This document shows, piece by piece, positions 31,029 through 41,990 of a stretch of DNA of 62,000 bases (the stretch's first letter is position 1; each line of letters starts with the position of its first letter). Below the pieces are notes generated by a model. That model saw nothing but the letters and a program-made list of their open reading frames with translations, did not search any database and was not told the DNA's origin. Source of the stretch: Gnetum montanum (Eukaryota; Streptophyta; Gnetopsida; Gnetales; Gnetaceae); assembly GCA_015680685.1 (NCBI GenBank), contig MNCI01009304.1, forward strand, positions 1 through 62,000, written 5' to 3'. Made by a program: the position numbers and the translations under genes.

Positions 31029-31871
31029 ATGGCAAGAGTGAAAATTTTAGCAGTCCTTGTATTGGCAGCCATGGCTGCAACGTGCCATGCACGGAGGGCA
31101 CTTACTGGTTACAGCGCCGAGACCATTGCAGCCGGACACGGAGCAGGATCCGGAGCTGGGTATGCATCGCTCGTCAACGGCGTCGCTGCGGGTTCTGGCG
31201 GTGTCAGCGGAGGCGGATATGGTGCAGTGACCGGCTCCGGTTCTGCAATCGGTGCCGGTGGCGGCTCCGGCTCCGGATACGGTGCTGCCAATGGTGGCTC
31301 CGGTTCCGCCTACGGCTCTGGTGGTGGAGGTGGATCCGGTTCCGGTGAAGCCACTGGTGGCTCCGGCGCTGCCTATGGCTCCGGCGGTGGCTCTGGATCC
31401 GGTGCAGCATATGGCTCTGGTGGCGGTAGCGGTTACGGCGCTGGCGGTGCCACTGGAGGCTCTGGTTCTGGCTACGGGGCCGGTGGTGGGTCAGGCTACG
31501 GTGCCGGAGGCGCCACTGGTGGGTCCGGCGGTGCGTATGGCTCTGGCAGTGGCGGTGGCTACGGTGCCGGCGGTGCCACCGGTGGGTCTGGTGGGGCATA
31601 TGGTTCTGGAGGGGGTGGTGGTTACGGTGCCGGCGGTGCCAACGGCGGGTCCGGTTCGGCGTCCGGCTCCGGCGGTGGCAGTGGTTACGGTGCAGGTGGG
31701 GCCTCGGGTGGTTCTGGTTCTGCTTACGGATCCGGTGGTGGGTCAGGGCATGGTGCAGGTGGAGCAACTGGTGGATCTGGTGCTGGTGGTAGCGCAGGAG
31801 GAGGTATTGGTGCCGGCGGTTCTCATGGAGGCGGCGCATCCGGCAGCGGTGGCAGCAACGGTGGTTATTAA
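31029..31871 (+). CDS. Secreted glycine-rich protein (cell-wall GRP type), intact
   Basis: This is a single uninterrupted exon of 280 residues. Residues 1-21 form a signal peptide (MARVKILAVLVLAAMAATCHA), with likely cleavage after Cys-His-Ala before Arg-Arg. A short non-repetitive segment follows (to about residue 45). The remainder is about 235 residues of Gly, Ser, Ala and regularly spaced Tyr, built from units like GGSGSAYGSGGGSGYGAGGA. It ends SGGSNGGY. Plant proteins of this type are exported to the wall, where Tyr may be cross-linked; that role is family knowledge, not shown here. The start is fixed by the TATA spacing and signal peptide. It is the only clearly intact host gene in the window, GC-richer than its surroundings. 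No specific symbol is recognised. Confidence 0.9.
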   Translation: MARVKILAVLVLAAMAATCHARRALTGYSAETIAAGHGAGSGAGYASLVNGVAAGSGGVSGGGYGAVTGSGSAIGAGGGSGSGYGAANGGSGSAYGSGGGGGSGSGEATGGSGAAYGSGGGSGSGAAYGSGGGSGYGAGGATGGSGSGYGAGGGSGYGAGGATGGSGGAYGSGSGGGYGAGGATGGSGGAYGSGGGGGYGAGGANGGSGSASGSGGGSGYGAGGASGGSGSAYGSGGGSGHGAGGATGGSGAGGSAGGGIGAGGSHGGGASGSGGSNGGY

Positions 31872-31930
31872 GTATTTGGTTGGCTTCTTCAGCCGGTTCC
31901 AGCTTAGTTTATAGTATTATTATAAATAGA

Positions 31931-31936
31931 AATAAA
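31931..31936 (+). terminator. Polyadenylation signal of the glycine-rich protein gene
   Basis: AATAAA lies 60 bases after the stop codon, followed by a T/G-rich TGGTTTGTG. This is a plausible 3' end signal. Confidence 0.6.
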
Positions 31937-31949
31937 TGGTTTGTGCACC

Positions 31950-33260
31950 AACAACTTCACGTACGTGAGAAGAGAATTGCGTGGTTAGGGTGCATGGCTT
32001 GTTCTGGATGTATTGCATGGTTTGTTTTAAGGAATCGACGCTGTTGAATCTGCGCAATGTGAAAACGTGGCGTTATCTTAACGGTAATGCTTCCGATGCA
32101 TTGGAAGAAAAGAACGGAGTATCTTGGGATAATAAGAGTGATGGACGAATTTATAACCAATTAAACATAACCATAAATTTCTCCTTATTTGAAGGTCATT
32201 ACAGGAAATGGTATGGATTATGGAACTAAGAAACATAACTTTCCTGCGAATCATAAATATAAGAGGTTGGATCGCAATTTATTTAATCACACATATGTTA
32301 GAACATTTAATCAGCAGGAATTTTCGTTACAATTTAAGTGCATCATATCGGCGAACTGCGATTTGCTAAAATATTTTGTTAATTGCTAACATCTTTTATT
32401 AAATAAGAAAATTGACCATTTTTATAAGCCCGTGGTTTTTCTACTTTGAGATCCGATTTGGCTTTCTCTTATGTGCTGTTAATGATTAAAATATAGATCA
32501 CTGTTCGAAAATGGAAATAATGATACTTCAAAAAGGTTTTAAAAACTCTAAAATATTTTACAAATTGTTGATGTCTTATTAAGGTACTTGCTCAAGTAGT
32601 AACACCTGGGTTTGAGCGTAGATAGAGCTGCTCAAAAGAGGTTAAAATTTCGCTAATCCACTACCCTCTTAGAATCTTAGCATTCCAACAATAATCCTTG
32701 TTGATGCATTGCTAGCAACTCTGAATAATTTGATGTATTCTACAATTTTGTAATTAATTTTTAGTTTATTACTCATAACTGTTATGATCCAAGGCCCGTA
32801 CCTAAGAAAGAACAATGCTATTTAAGATCGCCGGGTCTACTTCATGTTGACCGGCACCAGACAAAGGTAAAGAAACGAGCCCGAAAATTACCATCCACTT
32901 CCAATGTGCAACACTTCCACCTTAACCGTTGCTTTTAGTTGCATAGGATAAATTTGACGGCCAGTTCACCCGTTTTTGGTAATTTCTCCGGTTAGACATT
33001 GGCAAAATTAAATTGTCTGGTTTTTCTAACGGTTACAGCCTGTGTATATATGCATATATGAAATACGTTGAATATATATTTGAAGCAAAAGGCAAGATTC
33101 TCAAAGAGTTTTAAATTGTTTCGTAATTGATAACAAAATCTTTAATACAAATTTATACAAAAATAAGATATTTTCCTTTAGAAGGGTAGAGTTTCTGCAG
33201 AATCATTGCATAAATAACCATCAGGCACTCTTGGCTGTCAAAATGACAGGAATAGTTTAT
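31950..33260. other. Intergenic part of the gene island
   Basis: I see no convincing gene or transposon in these 1.3 kb. It is unlike the flanking arms and appears only once in the window. A few short open frames near 31,981-32,389 lack any recognisable motif or codon bias. Confidence 0.5.
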
Positions 33261-33264
33261 ATGG

Positions 33265-33600
33265 TTACCTAAGAAATACAAAAACTAGAAACCAACGGCT
33301 ACTATTTCTTGTTACAGGTGATTTTCCTTGAGAGGACCTTGCAAACGCAGACATTCCTGGGCCCCCAAAATGGGACGTTGGTAGTCGTGTTAAGCTAGAG
33401 AGGACATTGCCGGGGCAGCTAAACTAAAACGTTGGAGCTGCTCCTCGAACGCTATAGAACACGGTACCCATAGTAGCGTTTCCAGGAAGAGTTGCAGGCC
33501 TTTTTACAATGTTTTGAGCAGTAAAGATAGTCCTCTGGCAATGCGCCGTTGATGAAGCTTTGCGAAAAAATAACATATCTAGGGCTGAGCATCTACGGCA
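33265..33600 (-). pseudogene. Possible exon remnant on the minus strand
   Basis: On the minus strand a frame runs from about 33,583 to 33,265 with a single TAG at 33,426-33,424. It contains ordinary-looking protein text such as TLPGNATMGTVFYSVRGAAP and, after the stop, SHFGGPGMSAFARSS. A pyrimidine-rich tract ending in AAG precedes it, as a splice acceptor would. No family is recognised. It could be a decayed exon of the gene suggested at 33,744-34,010. Confidence 0.25.
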
Positions 33601-33743
33601 ATGGCGACTCCCACTGGGTAGACAGTTTATTTATCCGATTTGATTGTCAGTCATGCACGTAAGATCTGGTTAACTGATAATTGCCGACGTTAAAATCATT
33701 GGCCTGCGTTAATGCTTGGGTGCTGTTAGACACTGATTTGACA

Positions 33744-34010
33744 TCACTGTAGAATTGGATTGGCATTGGAAGACTTTGCAATAATCCGCTGTAGTAATGG
33801 AGTTGTGGCCACAAGATCATTAGCACGGAGAATCTGGAAGAAAGAGACCAGATTCCCACATAGACTGATGTATGCACCATGCATTCAAGTTATAGATTTG
33901 ATGTTAAAAAATACCTGCATAAGCTGAGATGAACCCAGATCCGGGCATAAAGTTCCTCCTAGAGTTGCCTGATGCTGTGGGTGGTGGCGGAAATGAAACA
34001 AGAAAGCCAT
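33744..34010 (-). CDS. Hypothetical small two-exon gene on the minus strand
   Basis: An ATG at 34,010 reads 32 codons (MAFLFHFRHHPQHQ...) to a donor TGCAG|GTATTT at 33,915/33,914. An 81-bp interval ends in TTCTTCCAG at 33,834. The second exon continues in phase for 29 codons to TGA at 33,744. The result is a 61-residue product with no domain I know, ending SSNANPILQ. A canonical donor, a T-rich acceptor and phase agreement are the evidence; the short length is the weakness. The right edge of the unique island (33,973) falls inside exon 1, so the duplicated arm begins within it. The arm A counterpart lies partly outside the window. Confidence 0.25.
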
Positions 34011-34855
34011 GGGCCTCGGCCGCGGCAGGCATTGTTGTCAGAGAATTCGGAAAGCACCGGCACCAGCGTTGAGGGTTGGCAAGACATTTGGCAAGACTAA
34101 GTCGCAAAAGACTGGTTGCTCAGAGCTCAGACCAAGATCGCAAAGGCTTGCAGAGAGTGGGAGTAAAGCGAGCCCTCCATATCAATGGTCCTGCGAAGTG
34201 CGGCACCAATGACTTTTAATTAAGAAGAGCTCGTAGAATATTAAAATAAATATATTCTTGACCTTGTTTATCTCAAAAACTACATCAACAAGTATATGCA
34301 AGCCAAATTGAAATAATTATATTTTTGTAATATTGTATAATTCTAAATTTTGCTTTTTCTTACTCATGAAGATAGCAATGGTGGTATTAATTTTATCAAT
34401 CTCATAATTATATCACCTCTAGAAAGCCATTGAACTTTGTGAATCTACAAAACATTCCAAGATATATCTAGTGACAATCTTACATAAGATTTTTTCCTAT
34501 TAAACAAAACATAAGCTTTGCAAGAATATAATTTTTTAGAGATGAGAAAGTAAACACACCTTCAGTTTAATAGTTATATTTCTAATTCCAAATTTGGTTA
34601 ATAATATTATAAATATTTTATGCTACTAATTACAACTTTGCCATGGTATTAGTTTTCTAATCATATTATTTGCATTATTGAACATTTTTTTAATGGTGAG
34701 GGTTTTAGTGGCAAGGATTTCAACATTGATCTAAGGTAGTAAGGGATTTGGCAGTGAGGTTTTTAGCATTGAGGATATCTACCACAAGGGTTTTAATAGA
34801 TATATTTTTAATCCCAAATTTGGTCAATAATACTATAAATATTTTATGCTACTAA
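33974..34855. repeat. Left end of duplicated arm B (copy of 1-919)
   Basis: It matches the start of the window in the same orientation, lacking one 37-bp unit. It ends in ACTAA at 34,851-34,855, where the order changes to the inverted H leader. Confidence 0.9.
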
Positions 34856-36208
34856 GTCCGAACTACTTGAGGAATTTCCTATGCTCCACTATGGCTAGGT
34901 CCTTAGGGTCATATACGTGAGCAGATTCTTGTTTCAAGGCCATGGAAATAATGTTGTGTAGTAGAATAGTTGAAGTAAAAGACATAAAATATGTAAAATT
35001 AATTAATTAGTCAAGTTGATGAAAGCTTTAATTTAATTTAGTTTAATTTTTAAATTTTAATTTTAATAAATTTTTTTTAATGAATTTAAATTAAATCATG
35101 TGGCACGGAACTACAGCGTAAGAAGCTATAGCATAAAAAGATCACAATGTATTTAGCTACAACATATTTAAGCTATAGCATAAGTGGATTTTAGCATGTG
35201 AGGTTGTAGTGTATAAGCCACAACTACAAAGGCCTTATTGTATAAGCTGCAACTGTAATGGGAAAAATACTATTTTTCCAATATTTTGTTAATGTGTGTT
35301 AAATAGGCTTGCTTTAGATAAACTAGCTTTTTTGAGGGTAAATAGGTTCAATTAAGCTAGCTTGTTTGGTTGAAATAGGTTGGCTTAAAATAAGCTAACT
35401 TGTGTTAGCGTAAACAAGTTGACTTCAATTAAGCTAGCTTGTTTGGCTGAAATAGCCTAGCTTAAAATTAGCTAGCTTGTTCGACACTAGAGGCAAAAAC
35501 CTGCAAGTAAACCAACAAATAAGCTAGCTTATCGGTAGCAAATAAGCTAGCTCATAGAAGCAGAGAACTGCAAATAAGTTGGCAAATAAGCTAGCTTATA
35601 TCGCATAAATAAGTTGGCAAATAAGTTAGCTTATATTATGTAAATAGGCTAAAAAATAGTAAATAAGCTGGCAAATAAGCTAGCTTATATTGTGTAAATA
35701 GGCTAAAAAATAGTAAATAACCTAGAAAATAAGCTAGCTTATAACATTGAAACAGGTGCAAAATTACAAATATGCCAATAAATAAGCTAAGATAAGACAA
35801 AGAATTTAGGCAAAGGCCCTCCTTTTAGCGTCAAAAACTATAACACCTAAAAAATTTGGTGCTGGAAAACCTAAATTCTCATAGTGCAACAATTTGACTC
35901 TAAATCCCATAGGCCTCAAGAAAGGAATTCAAAGCACCATAAATGATCCGGTAGATTGCTTAGGGACTTAAAAATTTATAGTAAGCATATTTAATGAAAA
36001 TAGAAAAATAAAAAACTGCAGTGTGTGAGACTTTAAAATAGATCGTAAGAACATAGTGAATAAGCATTAAATGCAAGCAAAACAAGAACTGCAAACTTTG
36101 TATTACTTATGAGAAAGAAAAAAATTGTTGATACATATATTAGAGAATACAAAGTATTTTCAGAATATAGTATAGATGGTAGGTTATGTGTCATGCTTAA
36201 TCTACAAT
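34851..36208 (-). repeat. Inverted H-element leader, including the H gag start (arm B)
   Basis: This block is the reverse complement of 2644-3893. The two other leader copies (23,054-24,402 and 58,887-60,372) have the same orientation as 2644-3893, so the inversion happened in arm B. The H gag ATG is now at 34,943 on the minus strand, separated from the rest of gag, which stays on the plus strand from about 36,213. The AAGCTAGCTT array (about 35,315-35,795) is longer than in arm A, which accounts for the 108-bp length difference. Confidence 0.92.
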
Positions 36209-37405
36209 ACTATAACTTTATATACATGAAAATCTAAGTAGGTTTGCACATCCCACATAGAGAGTTTACCTCTAAGCATCACTATGAATTGACCCATAAG
36301 GATGGAAAGGAATACATCCCTTCATCACATGATCACATTGAATTAACACTTGTTAGCATAGTAAGTGTAGATGAGGATGATGAAATTAGTGAAAAGCCTA
36401 GTTTAGAGTCTTGCTCAGAGGAGCATGATGAGTTCGAAGTTGAATACAAGCCAAATATATTCATAGGGGACATTTTCCAATGACATATTTCAGAAGTGAC
36501 CATGTTCAACTCTATGCCTTCCATTTTAGCACTAAATTAAACTTCCCTTCTAACCCCCAGAAGCTCAACTTCCCAACCCACTTTCTTATTCATCTTACTA
36601 TTCACATTTGCACCCTTTGCTACTATGTCTCAACCTTCACTAATAATTCTCTCCATGCTCCAAACTTTCACAATGATGTGTGGTCCTTTTCATGGAATAC
36701 AAATTTCATGCATATCACATAACCCATTTGTTTTCAACAATCCCGTTGTTCCTCATGCCCCAACACAAACCTTGTTCCCCATGTTTAATCCTCCAACAAT
36801 GGTAGTCACAAAACCTCTTCCATCTATACCATTGCCTATTTCACAACTACCACCCATCCAACAACAACAAGTGTAGCCCTCAAGAGATTCACAAGGTCTA
36901 GATCAAGCTTTCTAACTAATCTAAGACCTTATTGAGGAGCCATGAAAGCTTGAGGCTAGTACAACACAAACGGTAAATGTTATAGACTTTTACGAGGATG
37001 ATTCCATTAGCTCTATTGTTTCTTAAATAACCTTACCTATGAGCATGCTTATTCCAAACTTCACCAAATATAATGGTGAAGGAGCTCCTAATGCAAACCT
37101 TGTTACCCTTTGATTTGAGTAAATCCTATTCCAAGTGTGGCCTCATATAATACTATGTATTTTTCCTATGTCCTTGAAAGGAAAGGCCCTAGACTAGTAC
37201 CAAACCTTACCTAGAGGTTCTATCTCATTTCTTGAATATTTGATAGCCCTATTTGTCAACCATTTGAAATACAAATTGAACCTCAATACAACCTTGGACC
37301 AACTTACGAAAGTGAGGTAAGGATCACTTGAACCTATCCAAAGGTTCATTCAAAGATGGAATGTAATGCTTAACAAGATTCTTGAGTGCATCTCTAAGAT
37401 CCACC
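36209..37405 (+). pseudogene. H-element gag remnant (arm B, left copy), 5' end removed by inversion
   Basis: The frame is open at 36,244-36,483 (HIPHREFTSKHHYELTHKDG, then an acidic SVDEDDEISEK). Proline-rich and gag-core segments follow: the GEGAPNANLV region near 37,078, an FPMSLKGKALD-like segment near 37,155, and a C-terminal IQRFIQRWNVMLNKILECIS near 37,335-37,395. It keeps about 0.45 kb that the arm A copy lost. It is cut by the E LTR at 37,406 after the bases CCACC. Confidence 0.7.
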
Positions 37406-38332
37406 TGATGAGTCCTTTGGTTGGCCACGTCGATGACATCCCATCGACATGACCCTCTCGATGGCATCTTGTTGATGCAACCCTATCAATGTAGGGTTTG
37501 ACTCATTGATGCATACCCATTGATGGGGCTTCGTGTTCTACCTATAAATACATGCTCATTAGCCACATTTATGGCATAAGTCTCATAGTTGTAGCAAAGC
37601 TCTTGTAGTTTTGTCATTCAGAAGTTAGAATATTTTTCTAAGTGTTTGCAGTAGGAGTTAAACAGTGTACATATTTTTATTCGAGCACTATTGTACCTGA
37701 GCACTATAGTGTGTGCAACAATAAAGATGAGCTTTCTGATAAACGTTACAACACTTTGAAATAGATTAATTATTTCCTTCATGGATTTAATATTTTAAGC
37801 AATTTTCTTTAATTCTTTAAATAACTAAAGTAATTAAATTAAGCTATTTTAAGGTAAATTAAACTAGTTTAAGATACATTAAATAGTTATTAATTAAGAA
37901 TATAATTATGAATGCTTCAAGCATATGCTTGGTGCTTGGTATTCCCAGTAACACTTAACATTTGGTAACCTAGTAGCATTAAACGTGTTCAGGATGTGTA
38001 TGACAAGTGGGAATGGATACTTATGTTAAAATTAGTTAAATGTTAGTTAGTTAGAGTAAATTTGAAATTAAATATATAATTATTCATTCTTTATTCTTAG
38101 GTGACTTAGAACATAAAACTTGAAAATGATAAAATTCATATGCCTTAGTTGCATTTAACCATACCTTTGCATTTCACAAGTGTAATTGGGAAGACAACGA
38201 TTGTAATAGTTAGTTTTACCTCCTAGAGATTAGTGTACTTAGAAGGCTATAAGTCCATGGAATTCAACTGGATTATGTGTAAATGCTTAATGATTTGTAT
38301 GATTGGGCGTAGGGTCTACTCATCACTCATCA
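37406..38332 (+). mobile_element. 5' LTR of element E (arm B)
   Basis: Full 927-bp LTR, TGATGAGTCC...ACTCATCA, with a TATA box at about 37,543 and an AATAAA signal near 37,720. It pairs with 56,688-57,587. The flanking sequence CCACC is the same as in arm A, confirming one shared insertion event. Confidence 0.88.
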
Positions 38333-38333
38333 T

Positions 38334-38351
38334 TGGTGCCATTACTAGGGA
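38334..38351 (+). other. Primer-binding site of E (arm B)
   Basis: Identical to the arm A site (TGGTGCCATTACTAGGGA); a decayed tRNA-Asp-type primer site one base after the LTR. Confidence 0.75.
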
Positions 38352-38489
38352 CTTGTAGTTTGATATTTGCACTATCTAGGACTTAGTGAAAATTATTTAA
38401 GATTACTAAAATGAATTCTAAAGTTTCAATCATTTGAAAAATAGAAATAATAATTATAATTAAAGCACACTAAATTTTTCTTTTAATCC

Positions 38490-40870
38490 AAAATCTCTTC
38501 TTCTCATAGGCATGACGAATCAAAACCTCTAGTGCCCCAAGAATTCCAAGGTATGTATAGTCATCTAAATGAGTTTGTACTTGATTTCACCTTCATCCTA
38601 CATCAAGATGAATAATTGCGATGGATAAACATGGAAGGAAATGTTTTCCTGCTTAACTGATCTATTCATGGGATGTTGCTCCAAACTCTTAAGAGGTTGG
38701 GAATCTAGGATCTTCATGAAGAATACATTGTGCAAGACCATGACTATCAGGACTATTGTCCCATAGAAATACAACACAAAAGATATCAACATTAGGAGAA
38801 GCACCATGCTATGAAGGGGAAATGGTTCACTAATTCCTTTGTTCTTGCTAAACTAAAAAGACAATGAGGATCCTCCCTCTAGGAGTTTGCAACATGAAGA
38901 TTCTCCACCCCTTATCTCTGATGAAGGGGACTTAAACCTAAACTTACAATCCACTATCAATAATCCTAGTTTAGAAAAAAGTGGAAGTCAATGTAGGGGC
39001 TTGGGAAAGCATCATGATGATGATAAACCTAATGATCATAGCTATGATAAGAGGAGAGGAGGTGGAAGACACTGTGGTGGTGGCAGTCCTCCTCCCTCTT
39101 CACCCTTTTCATTTGCATCTTCTTCTTCCTCTTTTGAATTTGATCCAAATCACAGAGGACGAACCGTGATGGAGGTGAATGATAGGATAATGATCATAGA
39201 ACCCATCATGAATAAAGAAGTAGAAGATGACAACATATGCTTCATCAAAATCATGATGATGATGAACCTTTTCTTATAACTCAAAGTATGCTAAACATCA
39301 TAGAGGTAGTTAGAATTGCAACCAAGCATGTGAAAGATAGTAGAAATAAGAGTTTGAATATGAACAATATTCCTAGATTTGAGGGGGGATATAACTTAGA
39401 TCCATAAATCCATCTATAAGCCTTTAATAATGCATGTGTCTTGCAGAATATTGAAAATGACTAGTAGAAACTTAAGCTATTTCTTAGGACACTCACAAAA
39501 GAAGCAGAAAGTTGGTACCACTCCTTGGAGCTTGAATCAATTCGCAGATAAAGTATAATTCTTGAGCTATTCAATGACAAATATTAGATGTATTCTAGAG
39601 TGTCCAATTTGAGAAAGAAAATCCATGGATGGTCACAAGAAACAATGAATCCTTGGACATAGTCATGGGAAAGTATTATTTCCTTTTACGCAGATGTCCT
39701 GGCCATGGTTATTCTTAGTGGGAGTAGCTTCACCACATTATAGATGGACTTTGATCAAAAACAGGGAGAACCCTTAGGGTTTATGCCCAAGGGAGATTGT
39801 TAAAACTAAGGATTTATCAGATCCAAAGGCTTATTGAGTATGTTGCAAAAGATGAAGAAGAGTTGAGAAAATGGAAAAGTACTAAAGAATATAACTAGGA
39901 TCCTTCCATCAAAAGAAGGAAGGTCTGATTCTATGATAGTGATAGGGAGGCATCACTTGATTAAGTGGTGCAACAAAAAACCTTTCTAATTCAAAAATCT
40001 ATTTTTGAAATTTCAGCTAAGGTGGAAAAAATGTGAGAATCTTTGGATGAAAAATTCTGAATAGCTTTGAAAACTGCAGAAGAATCTAAAGAGCACAATA
40101 GTGATCGTGATTGTGGGAGAAGAAAGAGAGTTGACCATGCCTACCAAAGGGGTAAGGGCAAAGCTGCTACAGTAGAAGAGGTTGTGTAGTCAGAATTAGA
40201 TAATGATGATGGGTATGACATATGCTAATATGAACATCCTAAGGGATGTTGTACTATTTTGTCACACTTGTAGGAGTTTGGGGTGTACACTCTAAATCCT
40301 AGGCTAAAAAGAAGGCAAACACCCAAAATATTACCTTATCCTCAAGCACATCCAAGTAGTTCCACCAACAAGCTTATTATTCAAGTGAAGCTCCACCACA
40401 ATGATATGAACAATATTAGCAGTCGCAACACCTATAATCATGGAGGATGCCACCACTAAGGCATTAGTACCATTATAGGTAGCTAGATTTGTATGGGTAC
40501 TATATTCAGCAACCCATGTTTCTACATGACTCTTTTAGTCACATTTCGTTTTAGCATCACTACTATGCTTTCGAGTACTACAAAGCTCATTATCCATCTC
40601 CCAAAGGAAAATTCCCATTCTGTCAATACCTTTCTCATCCTTCTACACATGTCCCTCCGCCCTCAACCTAATTACTACCTACTCCATCTATGTAGGATGA
40701 AATTCTTGCATAGTCATAGAAACATAATGCTACTAAGGCCATTAACTTACAACTAGTTCCTTTGTTAAGTGGTTTGAAATCTAGACAAAAAAAATACTAT
40801 TCTTCTAAACCAATATCCCTACAAAGCCCTTCTCGACTCATGTGGCTGGTTGCCCTATGTGTCCTTCATC
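38490..40870 (+). pseudogene. Gag of element E (arm B), degenerate
   Basis: Same organisation as 5590-7970. The open block 38,887-39,279 carries the Gly- and Ser-rich segment. The gag core lies around 39,460-39,700 (EAESWYHSLELESIR; VSNLRKKIHGW), the knuckle remnant near 40,210-40,245 and the proline-rich tail to about 40,760. It is broken mainly by TAG/TAA and a few short indels. It is interrupted by the inner element at 40,876, as in arm A. Confidence 0.75.
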
Positions 40871-41990
40871 CTTTTTGATGAGTCATGGTTTGTCAAGTCC
40901 TGTTATCAAACCCCTGCTATTGGACCCCTAATATTAGAACCTTGATACAAGATGCCAGGTTTGATGGGTCCCGATATCGAACCCATGATATTGGACTTGT
41001 GTTAAATCATTTATGCTGACAAGGCCTCCTTGGCGCAATCACGTTTATATGCCCCCATCGATGCATCTGTCCATGTGTTGACATGGCCTTGTTTATGCAG
41101 AGTCCGTCTCTGGATATAAATAAGTGCACACCCATCGCACTTAGGCATCTTTCTAGTAGTTGTAGCGAAGCCCTTGCAATTTTTTTCCATAGGAGTTAGA
41201 CTATTTTCCCAAGTGCATGCCTATAGTTTAATGTTTGTAATTGTATAGCACCTTTATTTGAGTGTGATGTACTTCGACGTGCACATGATCAAAAATAATG
41301 ATTGAGATTACTTCATCATTGTAGCATTCACTTAGTTTTAATTATTTAATTGTTATTGTTAATTATTGTTTTCTTAGTTAATATTTCTTTACCATAATTT
41401 ACTATTCCTATTGTTAAATGCGGAATGAGTACGACTTAATCATGAGCGTTTAAGTGTGACTACTTGGTAACCCATTAGCGTACCTAGGATCTACACTTGG
41501 TAATTCTAGTAGTAGTCATGCATGAGGTCCAAGATGTGTACAGATGATTAAGGAATGGATGCTCATCACACTTAGGCTAGCTTAGACTTCATTTCCTATT
41601 ACTTATTAGTTTAATCAAGATTATTTTCCATTTTCTCAAGGAGTAGCACTAGTTTAGGATCACATCGTATGCCTCACTCTAGACTAAACCATAGGTGATA
41701 AAGCAAATACTAGTCCATGTGGGAAGATAGCGAACTACGATCAATGTGTAACTATCTAGATACCACAACTAGCCCATCTGTGGAGTTCAATCGAATTATG
41801 AGTAAATGCTCATATTCATATGGTTGAGTGTAGGGGTACCTCGCCAGTCATCATTGGCGTCGTTGTTGGGGATGACACTAGTTATTTAGATTAGTTATAT
41901 CATACAAGATCATTGTAACAAGTAATAATGATATATCCTTTAGAAAAGAAATTAAATTAAATTCAATTAAGTCACACATGGTTCACAACA

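Noticed and set aside
31204-31914. Long overlapping frames on both strands over the glycine-rich gene (31,204-31,839 minus; 31,252-31,914 plus)
   Set aside because: They are by-products of GC-rich Gly codon repeats (His/Arg- or Ala/Val/Pro-rich text) and have no start context of their own.
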